Below are positions 14,803 to 22,927 of a stretch of DNA of 64,000 bases, one piece after another. Positions within the stretch are counted from its first letter, which is position 1. Each line of letters opens with the position of its first letter. A model generated the notes under the pieces. It searched no databases and was not told the DNA's origin. It worked only from the letters and a program-made list of their open reading frames with translations. A program made the position numbers and the translations under genes. Source of the stretch: JADFRG01 sp964590515 (GTDB lineage Bacteria > Chloroflexota > Anaerolineae > Anaerolineales > E44-bin32); NCBI GenBank assembly GCA_964590515.1, contig CAZPZD010000005.1:1-64000 (forward strand), given 5' to 3'.

Positions 14803-16964
14803 TAGCTGACTTCTCCCTTTCCGTTCGCCCAGAATCGATCCACGGCCAGCGCGAGGGCCTGGTGTTCCGGCGACTCGAGCTGCGGATCGCGGGCGAAGAG
14901 GCTCGCGGCGTGATTGCGAGCCTTCTCGATGAGGCGGATATCGGTCAACCCGGCAACCCGCAGTTCGAACCCGGACTGCCGGGTGCCGAACAGGTCACCG
15001 GCCCCGCGCTGCTCGAGGTCCAACTCGGCCAGCTTGAAGCCGTCTCCGGTCTGCTCCATGGCCTGCAGCCGGGCATTCTCGGTGTCGGACTCGGTCTCCG
15101 GGATCAGCAGACAGAAGGAAGGATGCGCGCCGCGACCGACCCGACCGCGGAATTGGTGGAGCTGGGCCAGTCCAAAGCGGTTGGCACCCTCGATCAGGAT
15201 CGCGGTGGCGTTAGGGACGTCGATCCCAACTTCGATTACCGAGGTCGAGACCAGCGCCGCCAGCTCGCCTGACCGAAAGGCCGCCATCACCTGCTCTTTC
15301 TCCTCCTGCCCCAGCCGTCCGTGGAGCAATCCAAGCCGATACTCCGGGAAGACCGACTGCTGAAGCTTCTCGTGTTCGTCCACGGCTGCCTTGGCCTGGA
15401 TGTGTTCCGAGCCTTCGACCAGCGGATAGATGATGTAGGCCTGCCGACCCTGTTCAAGCTGGCCGCGGATGAAGCTATGGGCCCGAGACCGCTCGATGGG
15501 GCGCAGCACCCGAGTCTCGATGGGAAGGCGATTGGGGGGAAACTCGTCGATCAGGGTCAGATCCAGATCCCCGTAGAGGGTCAGGGCCAACGAGCGTGGG
15601 ATCGGAGTAGCGGTCATCACCATCAGGTGCGGAGCCGCGCCCTTGCTGCGCAGGGCAGCCCGCTGCGATACGCCGAAGCGGTGCTGTTCGTCGATCACCG
15701 CCAACCCGAGTTTGGAGAAGTCGACCGGGTCTTCCAGCAGTGCGTGAGTCCCAACGAGCACCAAGACCTCGCCGCTCTTGAGTTCTTTGCGGATTCGAGC
15801 CTTGTCGGGTTCAGGCGTCGATCCGAGTAGCAATCGAATTCGATCGGCGGGAATGCCTGCCGCGGCAGGCAACAGCTCACGCAGGGTGGTGTAATGCTGC
15901 TCGGCGAGAATGCTGGTCGGAGTCATCAAGGCAGACTGGGCACCATGGGCTCCCGCGATGCCGATCGCGGCCGCCGCGATCACGGTCTTCCCCGAGCCCA
16001 CGTCGCCTTGCAGCAGCCGATTCATCGGATGCGGCTGGGCCAGATCTTGAATGATCTGCTGCAGGGCCCTATCCTGGGCGGCCGTCAATTGAAACGGCAG
16101 GTTGGACAAGAATCGAGGCAGCCACTCTGGACCAACCTCGAGCGGCTCGGTCTCCAACTTGGCCCACCCTTGTTTTTGGCGCAGTACGCCTAGCTGAAGG
16201 CAGAGCAGCTCGTCAAAGGCCAATCGATGCTGAGCCCGTTTGAGCTGCTCCCAGGAATCGGGGAAGTGAATCTGGCGCAAGGCGGTCCCCAGCGGCTGGA
16301 GGTTGGCTTCGGCCAAGATGAGCCCTGGGATCGGATCCGGGACCCGGTCGGCGAGCTGAGTCACGACCGAGTTGATGACCCGGCGGAGCCATTTGGCCGT
16401 GATGCCGGCCGTTAATGGGTAAACGGGGACAATCCGGTTAGTGTGCACCTGCTCCGCCTCGAGCGGCTCCCATTCCGGCCCGTTCATCGTCAGTTTTCCC
16501 AAATACTGCTCGATCCGTCCGGAGAGTACGACCGCCTCGCCCGGGTTCAGCCGCTTGGCCATCCAGGCCTGATTGAACCAGGTCACCCCAATCGAACCTG
16601 TCCCGTCGCCGATCCTGGCTTCTACTAACTTCAGCTTGCCGCCTCGCACGGTGCGGACCGAGATTCGTTCCACCGTTCCGATGATCGTGACTTCCTCACC
16701 GTACCAAAGCCTATTGATGGTCTTGAGTTGGGAGTAGTCGTCGTAACGCCTGGGCAAGTGCCAGAACAAATCCTCCAGGGTCTCCAGCTCGAGCTTCTGC
16801 AAAGTCTTGCCGGACTTTGGCCCAATCCCCGGGACACTCGTGAGCGGAGTGTCCAACGAGGCCGGTTCTGTCGAGCCGGATTCCTCTGGGTTGGCTTCCG
16901 GCTGGATGGGTTCGTCTCCCTCCAGCTCTTCGGGGTCGAGCTCTGCTTCGCTAGTTGGATTCAC
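14802..16964 (-). CDS. recG: ATP-dependent DNA helicase RecG
   Basis: Fork-reversal and branch-migration helicase. Seen in order: an acidic low-complexity N-terminus, helix-hairpin-helix-like VPGIGPKSGKTLQKLELETLEDL, wedge domain with VTWFNQAWMAKRL, Walker A LLQGDVGSGKTVIA, DEQH in VIDEQHRFGVSQR, TATPIPRSLALTLYGDLD and motif VI QFRGRVGRG. GTG at 16964 is chosen since it lies 4 bases after the fakB stop, in line with the tight junctions of this operon. ATG at 17015 (17 codons longer, 47-base overlap) is the alternative. The last base of its stop overlaps coaD. Confidence 0.95.
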   Translation of the reverse strand: MNPTSEAELDPEELEGDEPIQPEANPEESGSTEPASLDTPLTSVPGIGPKSGKTLQKLELETLEDLFWHLPRRYDDYSQLKTINRLWYGEEVTIIGTVERISVRTVRGGKLKLVEARIGDGTGSIGVTWFNQAWMAKRLNPGEAVVLSGRIEQYLGKLTMNGPEWEPLEAEQVHTNRIVPVYPLTAGITAKWLRRVINSVVTQLADRVPDPIPGLILAEANLQPLGTALRQIHFPDSWEQLKRAQHRLAFDELLCLQLGVLRQKQGWAKLETEPLEVGPEWLPRFLSNLPFQLTAAQDRALQQIIQDLAQPHPMNRLLQGDVGSGKTVIAAAAIGIAGAHGAQSALMTPTSILAEQHYTTLRELLPAAAGIPADRIRLLLGSTPEPDKARIRKELKSGEVLVLVGTHALLEDPVDFSKLGLAVIDEQHRFGVSQRAALRSKGAAPHLMVMTATPIPRSLALTLYGDLDLTLIDEFPPNRLPIETRVLRPIERSRAHSFIRGQLEQGRQAYIIYPLVEGSEHIQAKAAVDEHEKLQQSVFPEYRLGLLHGRLGQEEKEQVMAAFRSGELAALVSTSVIEVGIDVPNATAILIEGANRFGLAQLHQFRGRVGRGAHPSFCLLIPETESDTENARLQAMEQTGDGFKLAELDLEQRGAGDLFGTRQSGFELRVAGLTDIRLIEKARNHAASLFARDPQLESPEHQALALAVDRFWANGKGEVS

Positions 16965-16968
16965 AGGA

Positions 16969-17838
16969 CTATCCAGGCTCGCCTTCGTTCTCCAAGACGA
17001 CCGCTCCCAAGCCATTCAGCCCGAGATAGGTCGCCGCCGCCGGGCCATAATCGAGGAAGGCGATCGTGTTGTCAGGATACATGGCCTGCAGTCGTTCTGC
17101 AACCAACCGTGTCTCATCGTCGGGCTCAGGTCTGCTGTGCAGAAGCACCAGGTGCTCGATGGAAGAAAACTCGGTGACAAACTCGACGAGTTTCTCCTGG
17201 GCCCGGGGGCGGTTGCGGACTTTCTCCATCGTGATCAATCGACCGTGCTCGACGGTCAGGAACGGAAGGATGCCAAGCATGTTGCCAAGAATTGCCTGGG
17301 ACTTGCTCACCAACCCATTTCGTTCCAGATAGATCAGGTCGTCCGTAAAGAATACGACGTACAGCCGGGGGATCAAGCCCCGAACCAGCCGCACGACGTC
17401 TTCCAGGTTCAAGCCTCGCTCCACGGCTTTCAAGCCCGCGTTCACGAGGATTCCTAACCCGGCGGAGAGGCTGGTCGAATCGACGACCTGAATGTCGCTG
17501 CGACCGCGGAATGACTCGCTGGCCTTCAGCGCGTTGCGGTAGGACCCGCTAATGCCGGCCGAAGTATGAATGGACAGAATTTGATCAGTCCGCTGCTGAA
17601 GCTCGGAGTAAATCCGCTCGAGCTGTTTGACGCTTGGGGGATCGCAGACCGCCTCGCCCGGATTGGCCGTGAACGCCGAGCGATGGGCCTCGAGGCCAAG
17701 GTTTGGCCACTCTTCGACCGATTGGTCGGGAAAGCGGACCGTCACCGGCGCAAAATGAACCTGCGGATGCCCGACCGGCGAGGGATCGAGGAACCGAACC
17801 GAGCTGTCGGTGAGAATATGGATCGCGCTCACAATCAC
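16969..17838 (-). CDS. fakB: DegV family fatty-acid-binding protein (FakB-like)
   Basis: 289 residues, DegV fold that holds a fatty acid for phosphorylation by FakA. Signatures: ILTDSSVRFLDP at the start, a Thr/Ser-rich ligand site IHTSAGISGSYRNALKASE, the segment VDSTSLSAGLGILV and C-terminal LDYGPAAATYLGLNGLG. The start is GTG at 17838, whose GTGA overlaps the stop of the upstream kinase gene; the longer open frame upstream runs antisense-like through that gene. Placement directly behind a FakA homologue strongly suggests the two-part fatty acid kinase for recycling exogenous fatty acids. Confidence 0.88.
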   Translation of the reverse strand: MIVSAIHILTDSSVRFLDPSPVGHPQVHFAPVTVRFPDQSVEEWPNLGLEAHRSAFTANPGEAVCDPPSVKQLERIYSELQQRTDQILSIHTSAGISGSYRNALKASESFRGRSDIQVVDSTSLSAGLGILVNAGLKAVERGLNLEDVVRLVRGLIPRLYVVFFTDDLIYLERNGLVSKSQAILGNMLGILPFLTVEHGRLITMEKVRNRPRAQEKLVEFVTEFSSIEHLVLLHSRPEPDDETRLVAERLQAMYPDNTIAFLDYGPAAATYLGLNGLGAVVLENEGEPG

Positions 17839-19454
17839 TCCACAGACACGATCAGGTCGTAGTGGGGCTGCCCGCCGTGAACCAGTTGGAGTTCCTGGGC
17901 CGAGTAGGTTTCGCGAACGAGATCGGCAATCGTGGAGGCTTCGGAGTGCGAAAGCCCGGCGCCGTAATAGAGGGTAATGAGTTCGGCCCCTTCCGCCCCG
18001 GCCTGCCTGAGCAAGCTCAGGGTTGCTTCCGACAGGTCGTCGCATGCGCAAACCAACTTGTCGTCGAGCAGCGCGATTACTTGACCCTCGTTCACCTGAA
18101 TCTGATCCATCACGGCCGCCCGGCTGGCCCGGGTGAGCTCGCCGGTCTTCACCTCCTGCAGCGCGGCTGCCATCGCTTCAGCGGTCTCGGCCAGGCCGCC
18201 GTCGGGTTGGTGACTCAACAGGGCTGCGATTCCTTGCGGCATCGAACGGGTCGGGACGACTCTGACTTGTTTGGCGCTCAGCTCGGCGGCTTGCTTGGCC
18301 GCCAGAATGATATTCTTGTTGTTTGGCAGCACAATGACCTTATCGGTCGGCAGGGCCTCTACTGCCGCCAGGATCTGTTCGGTACTTGGGTTCATTGTCT
18401 GGCCGCCTTGGATGAGCGCCGCGACTCCGAAATCGGCCATCACCCGGGCCATGCCTGCACCGGAAACCACAGCCACCACAGCAAGCTGACCGTGCTCAAT
18501 GGGCGTCAACTTCAGTGCAGTGTCCATCTGATCCATCAAGTTTTCAATATGGACGTTGACTACGGTTCCCTTCTGTTTGCAGAACTCGATGGGCCGATAC
18601 TCGGTCTGGTCCAGGACGTGGATATGCATGCGGACGATGCCGTCACCTTCTCCCAATTGAATCGAAGTGCCGAGCTGAGCAAGTTCCTCGGCAAAGGACT
18701 GGAGATCGAGCCTTCCGGCCGGACGAAAGTCCACCACCACCTCCCAGTCCTGGCCCGGCTCGATGCTATCGGTGACCCCGCCGATTCGTTGGAAATCGAT
18801 CACTCCAATCGTCATCAGCGGAACGTCCAGCGCCTTCCCCAGAGCTGCCCGGAGCATTCCCTCTAAGATAATGAAGAGCCCTTTGCCACCGGCATCCACG
18901 ACCCCAGCCTGCTTCAATAGGGGAAGCAAATTGGGGGTATTCTCGACCGACTCGTCGGCGGCCTGTACGGCTGCTTCGAGGATGTCGAGATTCGAGGTTA
19001 CTCCATTCTTCAGAGCTTGCTGGGCAGCGTTGGCGATGGCTGTAGAAACCGTAAGAATCGTCCCTTCCACCGGTTCTCCCACCCCCCGATAGGCTGTATC
19101 GCGTGCTTCCTGCAGTCCAGCGACAAACGCCGGAGCATCCATCTCTTCGGCGTGCTCTAGCACCCGGGCGAACCCCCGCCAGAGCTGAGAGAGGATCACG
19201 CCCGAATTTCCGCGGGCACCCATCAGCGCGCCGTGGGCCAGCGCATGCAGGGACAGCCCAATCGAGCGCTGCTCCTGCGACTCAACCTCCTTCAAGGCGG
19301 CCTGCATCGTCAGGAGCATATTCGTTCCGGTGTCGCCATCGGGGACGGGGTACACATTCAAGTTGTTGACCGACTGCTGGTTGGTGCGCAGCCAGGTCGT
19401 GCCGGCCTCGGTCAGCCGCACCAGCATTCGGCCGTCGATATGCCGGTAACGCAT
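17835..19454 (-). CDS. fakA: Fatty acid kinase catalytic subunit (FakA/YloV, Dak2 domain)
   Basis: 539 residues. The N-terminal Dak2/DhaL ATP-binding domain has NLNVYPVPDGDTGTNML with the Asp triad, GALMGARGNSGVILSQLWRG and DAGGKGL. A middle linker domain and a C-terminal DegV-like part (residues ~340-535) complete the FakA layout. It phosphorylates fatty acids bound to FakB proteins. The start is ATG at 19454 (MRYRHIDGRMLVRL), the usual N-terminus; a GTG at 19496 overlapping the Asp23 stop adds an Arg-rich stretch not typical of the family. Between Asp23 and FakB genes, as in Firmicutes. Confidence 0.9.
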   Translation of the reverse strand: MRYRHIDGRMLVRLTEAGTTWLRTNQQSVNNLNVYPVPDGDTGTNMLLTMQAALKEVESQEQRSIGLSLHALAHGALMGARGNSGVILSQLWRGFARVLEHAEEMDAPAFVAGLQEARDTAYRGVGEPVEGTILTVSTAIANAAQQALKNGVTSNLDILEAAVQAADESVENTPNLLPLLKQAGVVDAGGKGLFIILEGMLRAALGKALDVPLMTIGVIDFQRIGGVTDSIEPGQDWEVVVDFRPAGRLDLQSFAEELAQLGTSIQLGEGDGIVRMHIHVLDQTEYRPIEFCKQKGTVVNVHIENLMDQMDTALKLTPIEHGQLAVVAVVSGAGMARVMADFGVAALIQGGQTMNPSTEQILAAVEALPTDKVIVLPNNKNIILAAKQAAELSAKQVRVVPTRSMPQGIAALLSHQPDGGLAETAEAMAAALQEVKTGELTRASRAAVMDQIQVNEGQVIALLDDKLVCACDDLSEATLSLLRQAGAEGAELITLYYGAGLSHSEASTIADLVRETYSAQELQLVHGGQPHYDLIVSVE

Positions 19455-19492
19455 GGCCAGCCGCTGCCTGGCGTGGCTGCGAGGTGCTGCCC

Positions 19493-19849
19493 TCACTCCT
19501 CTCCGCTCACCCGCAGGTCTTGAATGTGGACGTTCACCGCGGCTACCGGGAGCCCGATGAACTGCTCAACCTGATATTGCACGGAATTGGCAACGCTGGT
19601 CGCCACAGTTGAGATCCGGGTGCCGTATTCGACGACAAGGTAAACATCGATCAGGATCTGATCCGATTCGACCGTCACCTCTACCCCGTGAGTGGCCTTC
19701 CTGGCGCTCAACCCGGCGAATAGATTCCGGGAAGCCATACCGACCACGCCGTACGATTGGCGGGCGGCCCTGGCCGCGACAGTGGCAATCGCGTGGGGCG
19801 AAACGGTGATCGAGCCGTAGGCGCGCTCCGGATTCATGGTCGAGGGCAA
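19493..19849 (-). CDS. Asp23/Gls24 family envelope-stress protein
   Basis: 118 residues with the Asp23 core: YGSITVSPHAIATVAARAARQS, GVEVTVESDQILIDVYLVVEYG and the C-terminal NVHIQDL. In Firmicutes these are abundant membrane-tethered or cytosolic proteins near fatty acid kinase genes; function is loosely tied to alkaline or envelope stress. The start may be ATG at 19849 or at 19837 (MNPERAYGS), the latter closer to homologues. First gene of the Asp23-fakA-fakB-recG-coaD run; divergent from rpmB. Confidence 0.88.
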   Translation of the reverse strand: MPSTMNPERAYGSITVSPHAIATVAARAARQSYGVVGMASRNLFAGLSARKATHGVEVTVESDQILIDVYLVVEYGTRISTVATSVANSVQYQVEQFIGLPVAAVNVHIQDLRVSGEE

Positions 19850-19899
19850 GCCAGCGAGTCTTCTATGGTAAGATTGCCCGGCTCTAGGCGGAAGAAATC

Positions 19900-20079
19900 A
19901 TGGCGAAGTGTGAACGCTGCGGCACAACGACGGCCTTCGGTCACAACCGGAGCTTCTCCATGCGGGCAACCCGGCGGACCTTCCGGCCGAATCTCCAGCG
20001 CACCCGAGTCATGGAGAACGGCAAGCTTGTCCGCAGGACGTTTTGCGCAAAGTGTATCAAGCGCCTCGGGCGGGCCTGA
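19900..20079 (+). CDS. rpmB: 50S ribosomal protein L28
   Basis: A 59-residue product: MAKCERCGTTTAFGHN at the start, a basic middle (SMRATRRTFRPNLQ) and FCAKCIKRLGRA at the end. The two CxxC pairs form the zinc site of C+ type L28. Short but complete: a GGCGGAAG-like ribosome-binding site precedes the ATG, and a textbook terminator follows 24 bases later. Transcribed alone. Confidence 0.95.
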   Translation: MAKCERCGTTTAFGHNRSFSMRATRRTFRPNLQRTRVMENGKLVRRTFCAKCIKRLGRA

Positions 20080-20102
20080 GATTTCCGGTTTGAGATCAGA
20101 TC

Positions 20103-20130
20103 AAGACCGCCTTCGGGCGGTCTTTTCATT
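20103..20130 (+). terminator. Intrinsic terminator of rpmB
   Basis: A 9-bp stem AAGACCGCC/GGCGGTCTT (20103-20111, 20116-20124) with TTCG tetraloop and a following TTCATTCTT. On the minus strand the same stem is preceded by A residues, so it may also end rpe transcripts (stop at 20126). Confidence 0.85.
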
Positions 20131-20809
20131 CTTCTATCGGCTTCAGTTCAAGCGACTTCAGAATGGCTTGAACTCCGGCGCCGACCCCGTCGGCATGCTC
20201 GAAGATTGCGCTGGCTGAGACGAACACCTCGGCCCCGGCCCTGGCCGCCAGCGGGGCGGTCTCGGCGGTTATCCCCCCGTCGACCTCGATCCGGGCCCGG
20301 GTGAGCCCTGAGTTCTGCCATTCGCGGAACTGCTCGACCTTCCGAAGGGTCTCGGGGATGAAAGATTGACCCGCGAAACCAGGCTCGACGGTCATGACCA
20401 ACACCAGATCCAGGAGCGGCAGCAGCTCGTAGACCTCAGCCGCGGGGGTTGCCGGTTTCAAGGCAACCCCGGCCCTCAGGCCCAACTCGTGAATCTGTTC
20501 CAGCGTTTGAGGCAGGCGGCCGGCGGTCTCGACGTGTACCGTCAGCGAATCGGCCCCGGCTTCGGAGAAGGCTTCCAGGTATCGATCCGGGTCGGTGATC
20601 ATCAAGTGGACGTCGAGCGGGAGACCGGTTGCCCGCCGGGCCGCACGCACGACGATCGGGCCCATGCTGATGTTCGGCACGAAGTGCCCGTCCATCACGT
20701 CGATGTGGATCCAGTCCGCCCCGGCGGCTTCTACTTCCTGGATGGTTTGGCCGAGTCGGAGGAAGTCAGCGGAAATAATCGAGGGCGCAAGCAGGTATTC
20801 ACCGGGCAT
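20126..20809 (-). CDS. rpe: Ribulose-phosphate 3-epimerase
   Basis: Interconverts ribulose-5-phosphate and xylulose-5-phosphate. 227 residues, TIM barrel. Motifs: LAPSIISADFLRLG, the metal-binding HIDVMDGHFVPNISMG, LPLDVHLMI, VMTVEPGFAGQSFIP and IEVDGGITAETAPLAARAGA. The ATG at 20809 lies 8 bases after a good promoter -10, so the mRNA is probably leaderless. Monocistronic; convergent with rpmB across a shared terminator. Confidence 0.96.
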   Translation of the reverse strand: MPGEYLLAPSIISADFLRLGQTIQEVEAAGADWIHIDVMDGHFVPNISMGPIVVRAARRATGLPLDVHLMITDPDRYLEAFSEAGADSLTVHVETAGRLPQTLEQIHELGLRAGVALKPATPAAEVYELLPLLDLVLVMTVEPGFAGQSFIPETLRKVEQFREWQNSGLTRARIEVDGGITAETAPLAARAGAEVFVSASAIFEHADGVGAGVQAILKSLELKPIEE

Positions 20810-20817
20810 CGGCGAGA

Positions 20818-20846
20818 ATCATACCTGTCGGGTATGCGGTTGACAA
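20818..20846 (-). promoter_or_regulatory. Promoter of rpe with overlapping inverted repeat
   Basis: On minus TTGTCA (20846-20841), spacer 17, TATGAT (20823-20818), then 8 bases to the rpe ATG. An inverted repeat CATACC-N5-GGTATG (20820-20836) overlaps the -10 and spacer and could be an operator. Confidence 0.65.
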
Positions 20847-21025
20847 GCAAATAGCAAGCGAGGCGGCTCGAAAGCGGCGCCGGAGGGTCGGCGTAGGCAT
20901 CCAGTTGCATCCGGGCTCTGTAGGGCGATTGTAAGGCGGTCAAGTGCGGCTTGCGCCGATACTTGACCTCGGGGACCGCTGCGGAGGCCCTGGGGTTTCG
21001 CTTTGGCGACCATGATTTCGACCCG

Positions 21026-22032
21026 ATGAAAAGGCGCCGCTCAGATCCACCGTCGGTCGACGAGCGCAGCCTCCGGCTTGAGCAGGAAGTCCAGAAGCTC
21101 AGGACGGTGCTGCGCGGAACCGCGACTCTGAATTCGGCCCTCAACTACGAGCGAGTGATGGATCTGGCGCTCGATCTGGCTACCAGTGCCCTGGCGGATC
21201 TGGATTCCTCGGCCGGGCAGCTGGTCAGCGCGCTCCTGATGTACGACGGCGACACACTTCAGCTGGTTTCTTCGCGGGGCTTCTTGCACGCCGATCAAAA
21301 CGCCGTGATCCCCGGCCGGATCGGAGTCGTCGAGCAGGCCATGTCGAGCGGCCAGCTTCAGGTCACGAATGACCCTGCGGGCGACCCGGAACTGGGGAGG
21401 CTGTTGGCGCTGCGGCGCTGCAGCATTGCGGTCTGCATTCCGCTCGTCGTCGGCCTGGAAGTGTATGGGCTCATGCTGTTCGGGCATCCTCGGGTGGAAG
21501 AACTGAATGAAGAGGGGATCGAGCTGGTAGAGGCGATCGCCCAACAAGCCGTCGTGGCGCTGCAGAACTCCCGCTTGTATGGGCAGCTCGAGCAGGAGAA
21601 GGAGCGGATGGCGGAGATCCAGGAGGAAGCTCGCCACAAACTGGCCCGCGACCTGCACGACGGCCCGGCCCAATCGATCGGGGCGATCGCGATGCGGGTG
21701 AATTTCGCCCGCCGCTTGATAGCGCGGGATCCCAAGTCCGCCTCCGACGAACTCTTCAAGATTGAGGAACTGGCCCGCCGGACCTCGAAAGAGATTCGGC
21801 AGATGCTCTTCACCCTGCGGCCGCTCATCCTCGAATCGGAGGGATTGCTCGCGGCGCTGAAGGACTTATCCCGCAAGTTCGAAGAGATGCATCACCAGAA
21901 GGTCAATATCGACGTCGATCCCCAGATTGAGGCTGCCATGGAGGTCGGGAAGCAAGGGGTGGTGTTCTTCTTGGTGGAAGAGGCGGTCAACAATGCCCGC
22001 AAGCACGCCAAGGCCGAGCAGATCTGGGTCCG
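21026..22032 (+). CDS. GAF-domain histidine kinase, 3' end lost in gap
   Basis: NarL-type sensor kinase, 335 residues visible. Short N-terminal coiled stretch, GAF-like sensory domain (~35-185), coiled linker, then HisKA_3 with phospho-acceptor His211 in KLARDLHDGPAQSIGAIAM, and the start of the ATPase domain with the N-box EEAVNNARKHAKA. The G-boxes fall in or beyond the run of N. The start is ATG at 21026 (MKRRRSDPPS); the upstream frame has no domain content. No membrane helix, so a cytosolic sensor. A cognate LuxR-type regulator is not adjacent in the known sequence. Confidence 0.88.
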
Positions 22033-22132
22033 NNNNNNNNNNNNNNNNNNNNNNNNNNNNNNNNNNNNNNNNNNNNNNNNNNNNNNNNNNNNNNNNNNNN
22101 NNNNNNNNNNNNNNNNNNNNNNNNNNNNNNNN
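22033..22132. other. Assembly gap, 100 N
   Basis: Exactly 100 N, the standard filler for a gap of unknown size. The kinase on its left lacks roughly 80-90 residues of ATPase domain and the phosphatase on its right lacks about 25 residues, so at least ~350 bases are probably missing and other genes could be hidden. Confidence 0.98.
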
Positions 22133-22837
22133 GACCCCGGTCAATACCAGGATGGTCCTGAGCCCGGCCCGGCTGCCTCCCAGGATATCGGTATCCAATC
22201 GGTCCCCCAGGGAAGCGGTTAGCTCGGGCGGTGTCCCGAGTCGGGCGAGAGCCTGCTTGAATAGATGCGGCTCCGGTTTGCCGAACACCATCGGTTGCCT
22301 GCCGGTGGTCGCGATCAGCGCGGCCAGAGTCGCCCCGTTCCCGGGGGCCTCGCCTCGTTCGGTCGGGAAAGAAACGTCTGGGTTGGTGCCGAGAAACAAG
22401 GCACCATTCTGCAGCGCGTAGGCCGCCTCGGCCAGTTTCTTCCAGGTCAGCTCCGCATCGATTCCCACCACGACCGCCCGGGCACCTTCCGCGGTTGGAA
22501 GGACCTGGAACCCGGCCGCTTCAAGGGCCTCGATCAACCCCTGCTCGCCGATGGCGAACACGCCCGATCCGGCCGGAAGCTGGGATCGCAGGTGGGCCGC
22601 CGCCCCAACCGAGCTGGTGAGCACCTGCTCGGCATGGATCGACACCCCAAAGGAGGCGAGCTTGGCCACCACTCGCTCCGCGGTCTGGCGGGCGTTGTTG
22701 GTCGCCAGGATGAATCCAAGCTTTCGGTCGCCGAGCAGGCCGAAGAATTCCTGCAAGCCGAGCAGGGGAGTCTCCCCTCGCCAGAGGACTCCGTCCATGT
22801 CGATTACCCACCCCTGCAGGTCTCGTAGCTCGATCAT
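22133..22837 (-). CDS. HAD-IIA (NagD-like) phosphatase, 3' end lost in gap
   Basis: Haloacid dehalogenase superfamily sugar or nucleotide phosphatase, 235 residues visible. Motif I is GWVIDMDGVLWRGETPL, motif II ILATNNARQ, motif III Lys in MVFGKPEPHLFKQA, and motif IV SLGDRLDTDILGG. The C2 cap of the NagD/4-nitrophenylphosphatase subfamily lies between. The start is ATG at 22837 (MIELRDLQGW). The reading stops at VLTGV at the gap edge; about 25 residues are missing. Substrate not predictable. Downstream of clpX on the same strand but separated by a 24-bp palindrome. Confidence 0.9.
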
Positions 22838-22855
22838 TCTGGTCCGTAAGCTGAA

Positions 22856-22879
22856 CGGGGCGCTGAATTCAGCGCCCCG
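22856..22879. repeat. 24-bp perfect palindrome between clpX and the HAD gene
   Basis: Twelve-base arms without any spacer, centred on GAATTC, flanked by CGGGGCGC/GCGCCCCG. It could fold as a hairpin ending clpX transcripts, but no T-tract follows on minus. It may also be a protein-binding site for the HAD gene. Confidence 0.7.
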
Positions 22880-22927
22880 CATGATTGCTCGCTCTGGTAA
22901 GAGTCTAGCCCGCTCGCAAGGACTGGT

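Noticed and set aside
16969..18051. Longer start for FakB at 18051
   Set aside because: The extra 71 codons overlap fakA and are Arg/Pro-rich noise; GTG 17838 overlaps the fakA stop and begins the DegV fold.
21866..22882. Open frames running through the N gap on both strands
   Set aside because: They cross unknown bases; real genes were cut at the gap edges instead.
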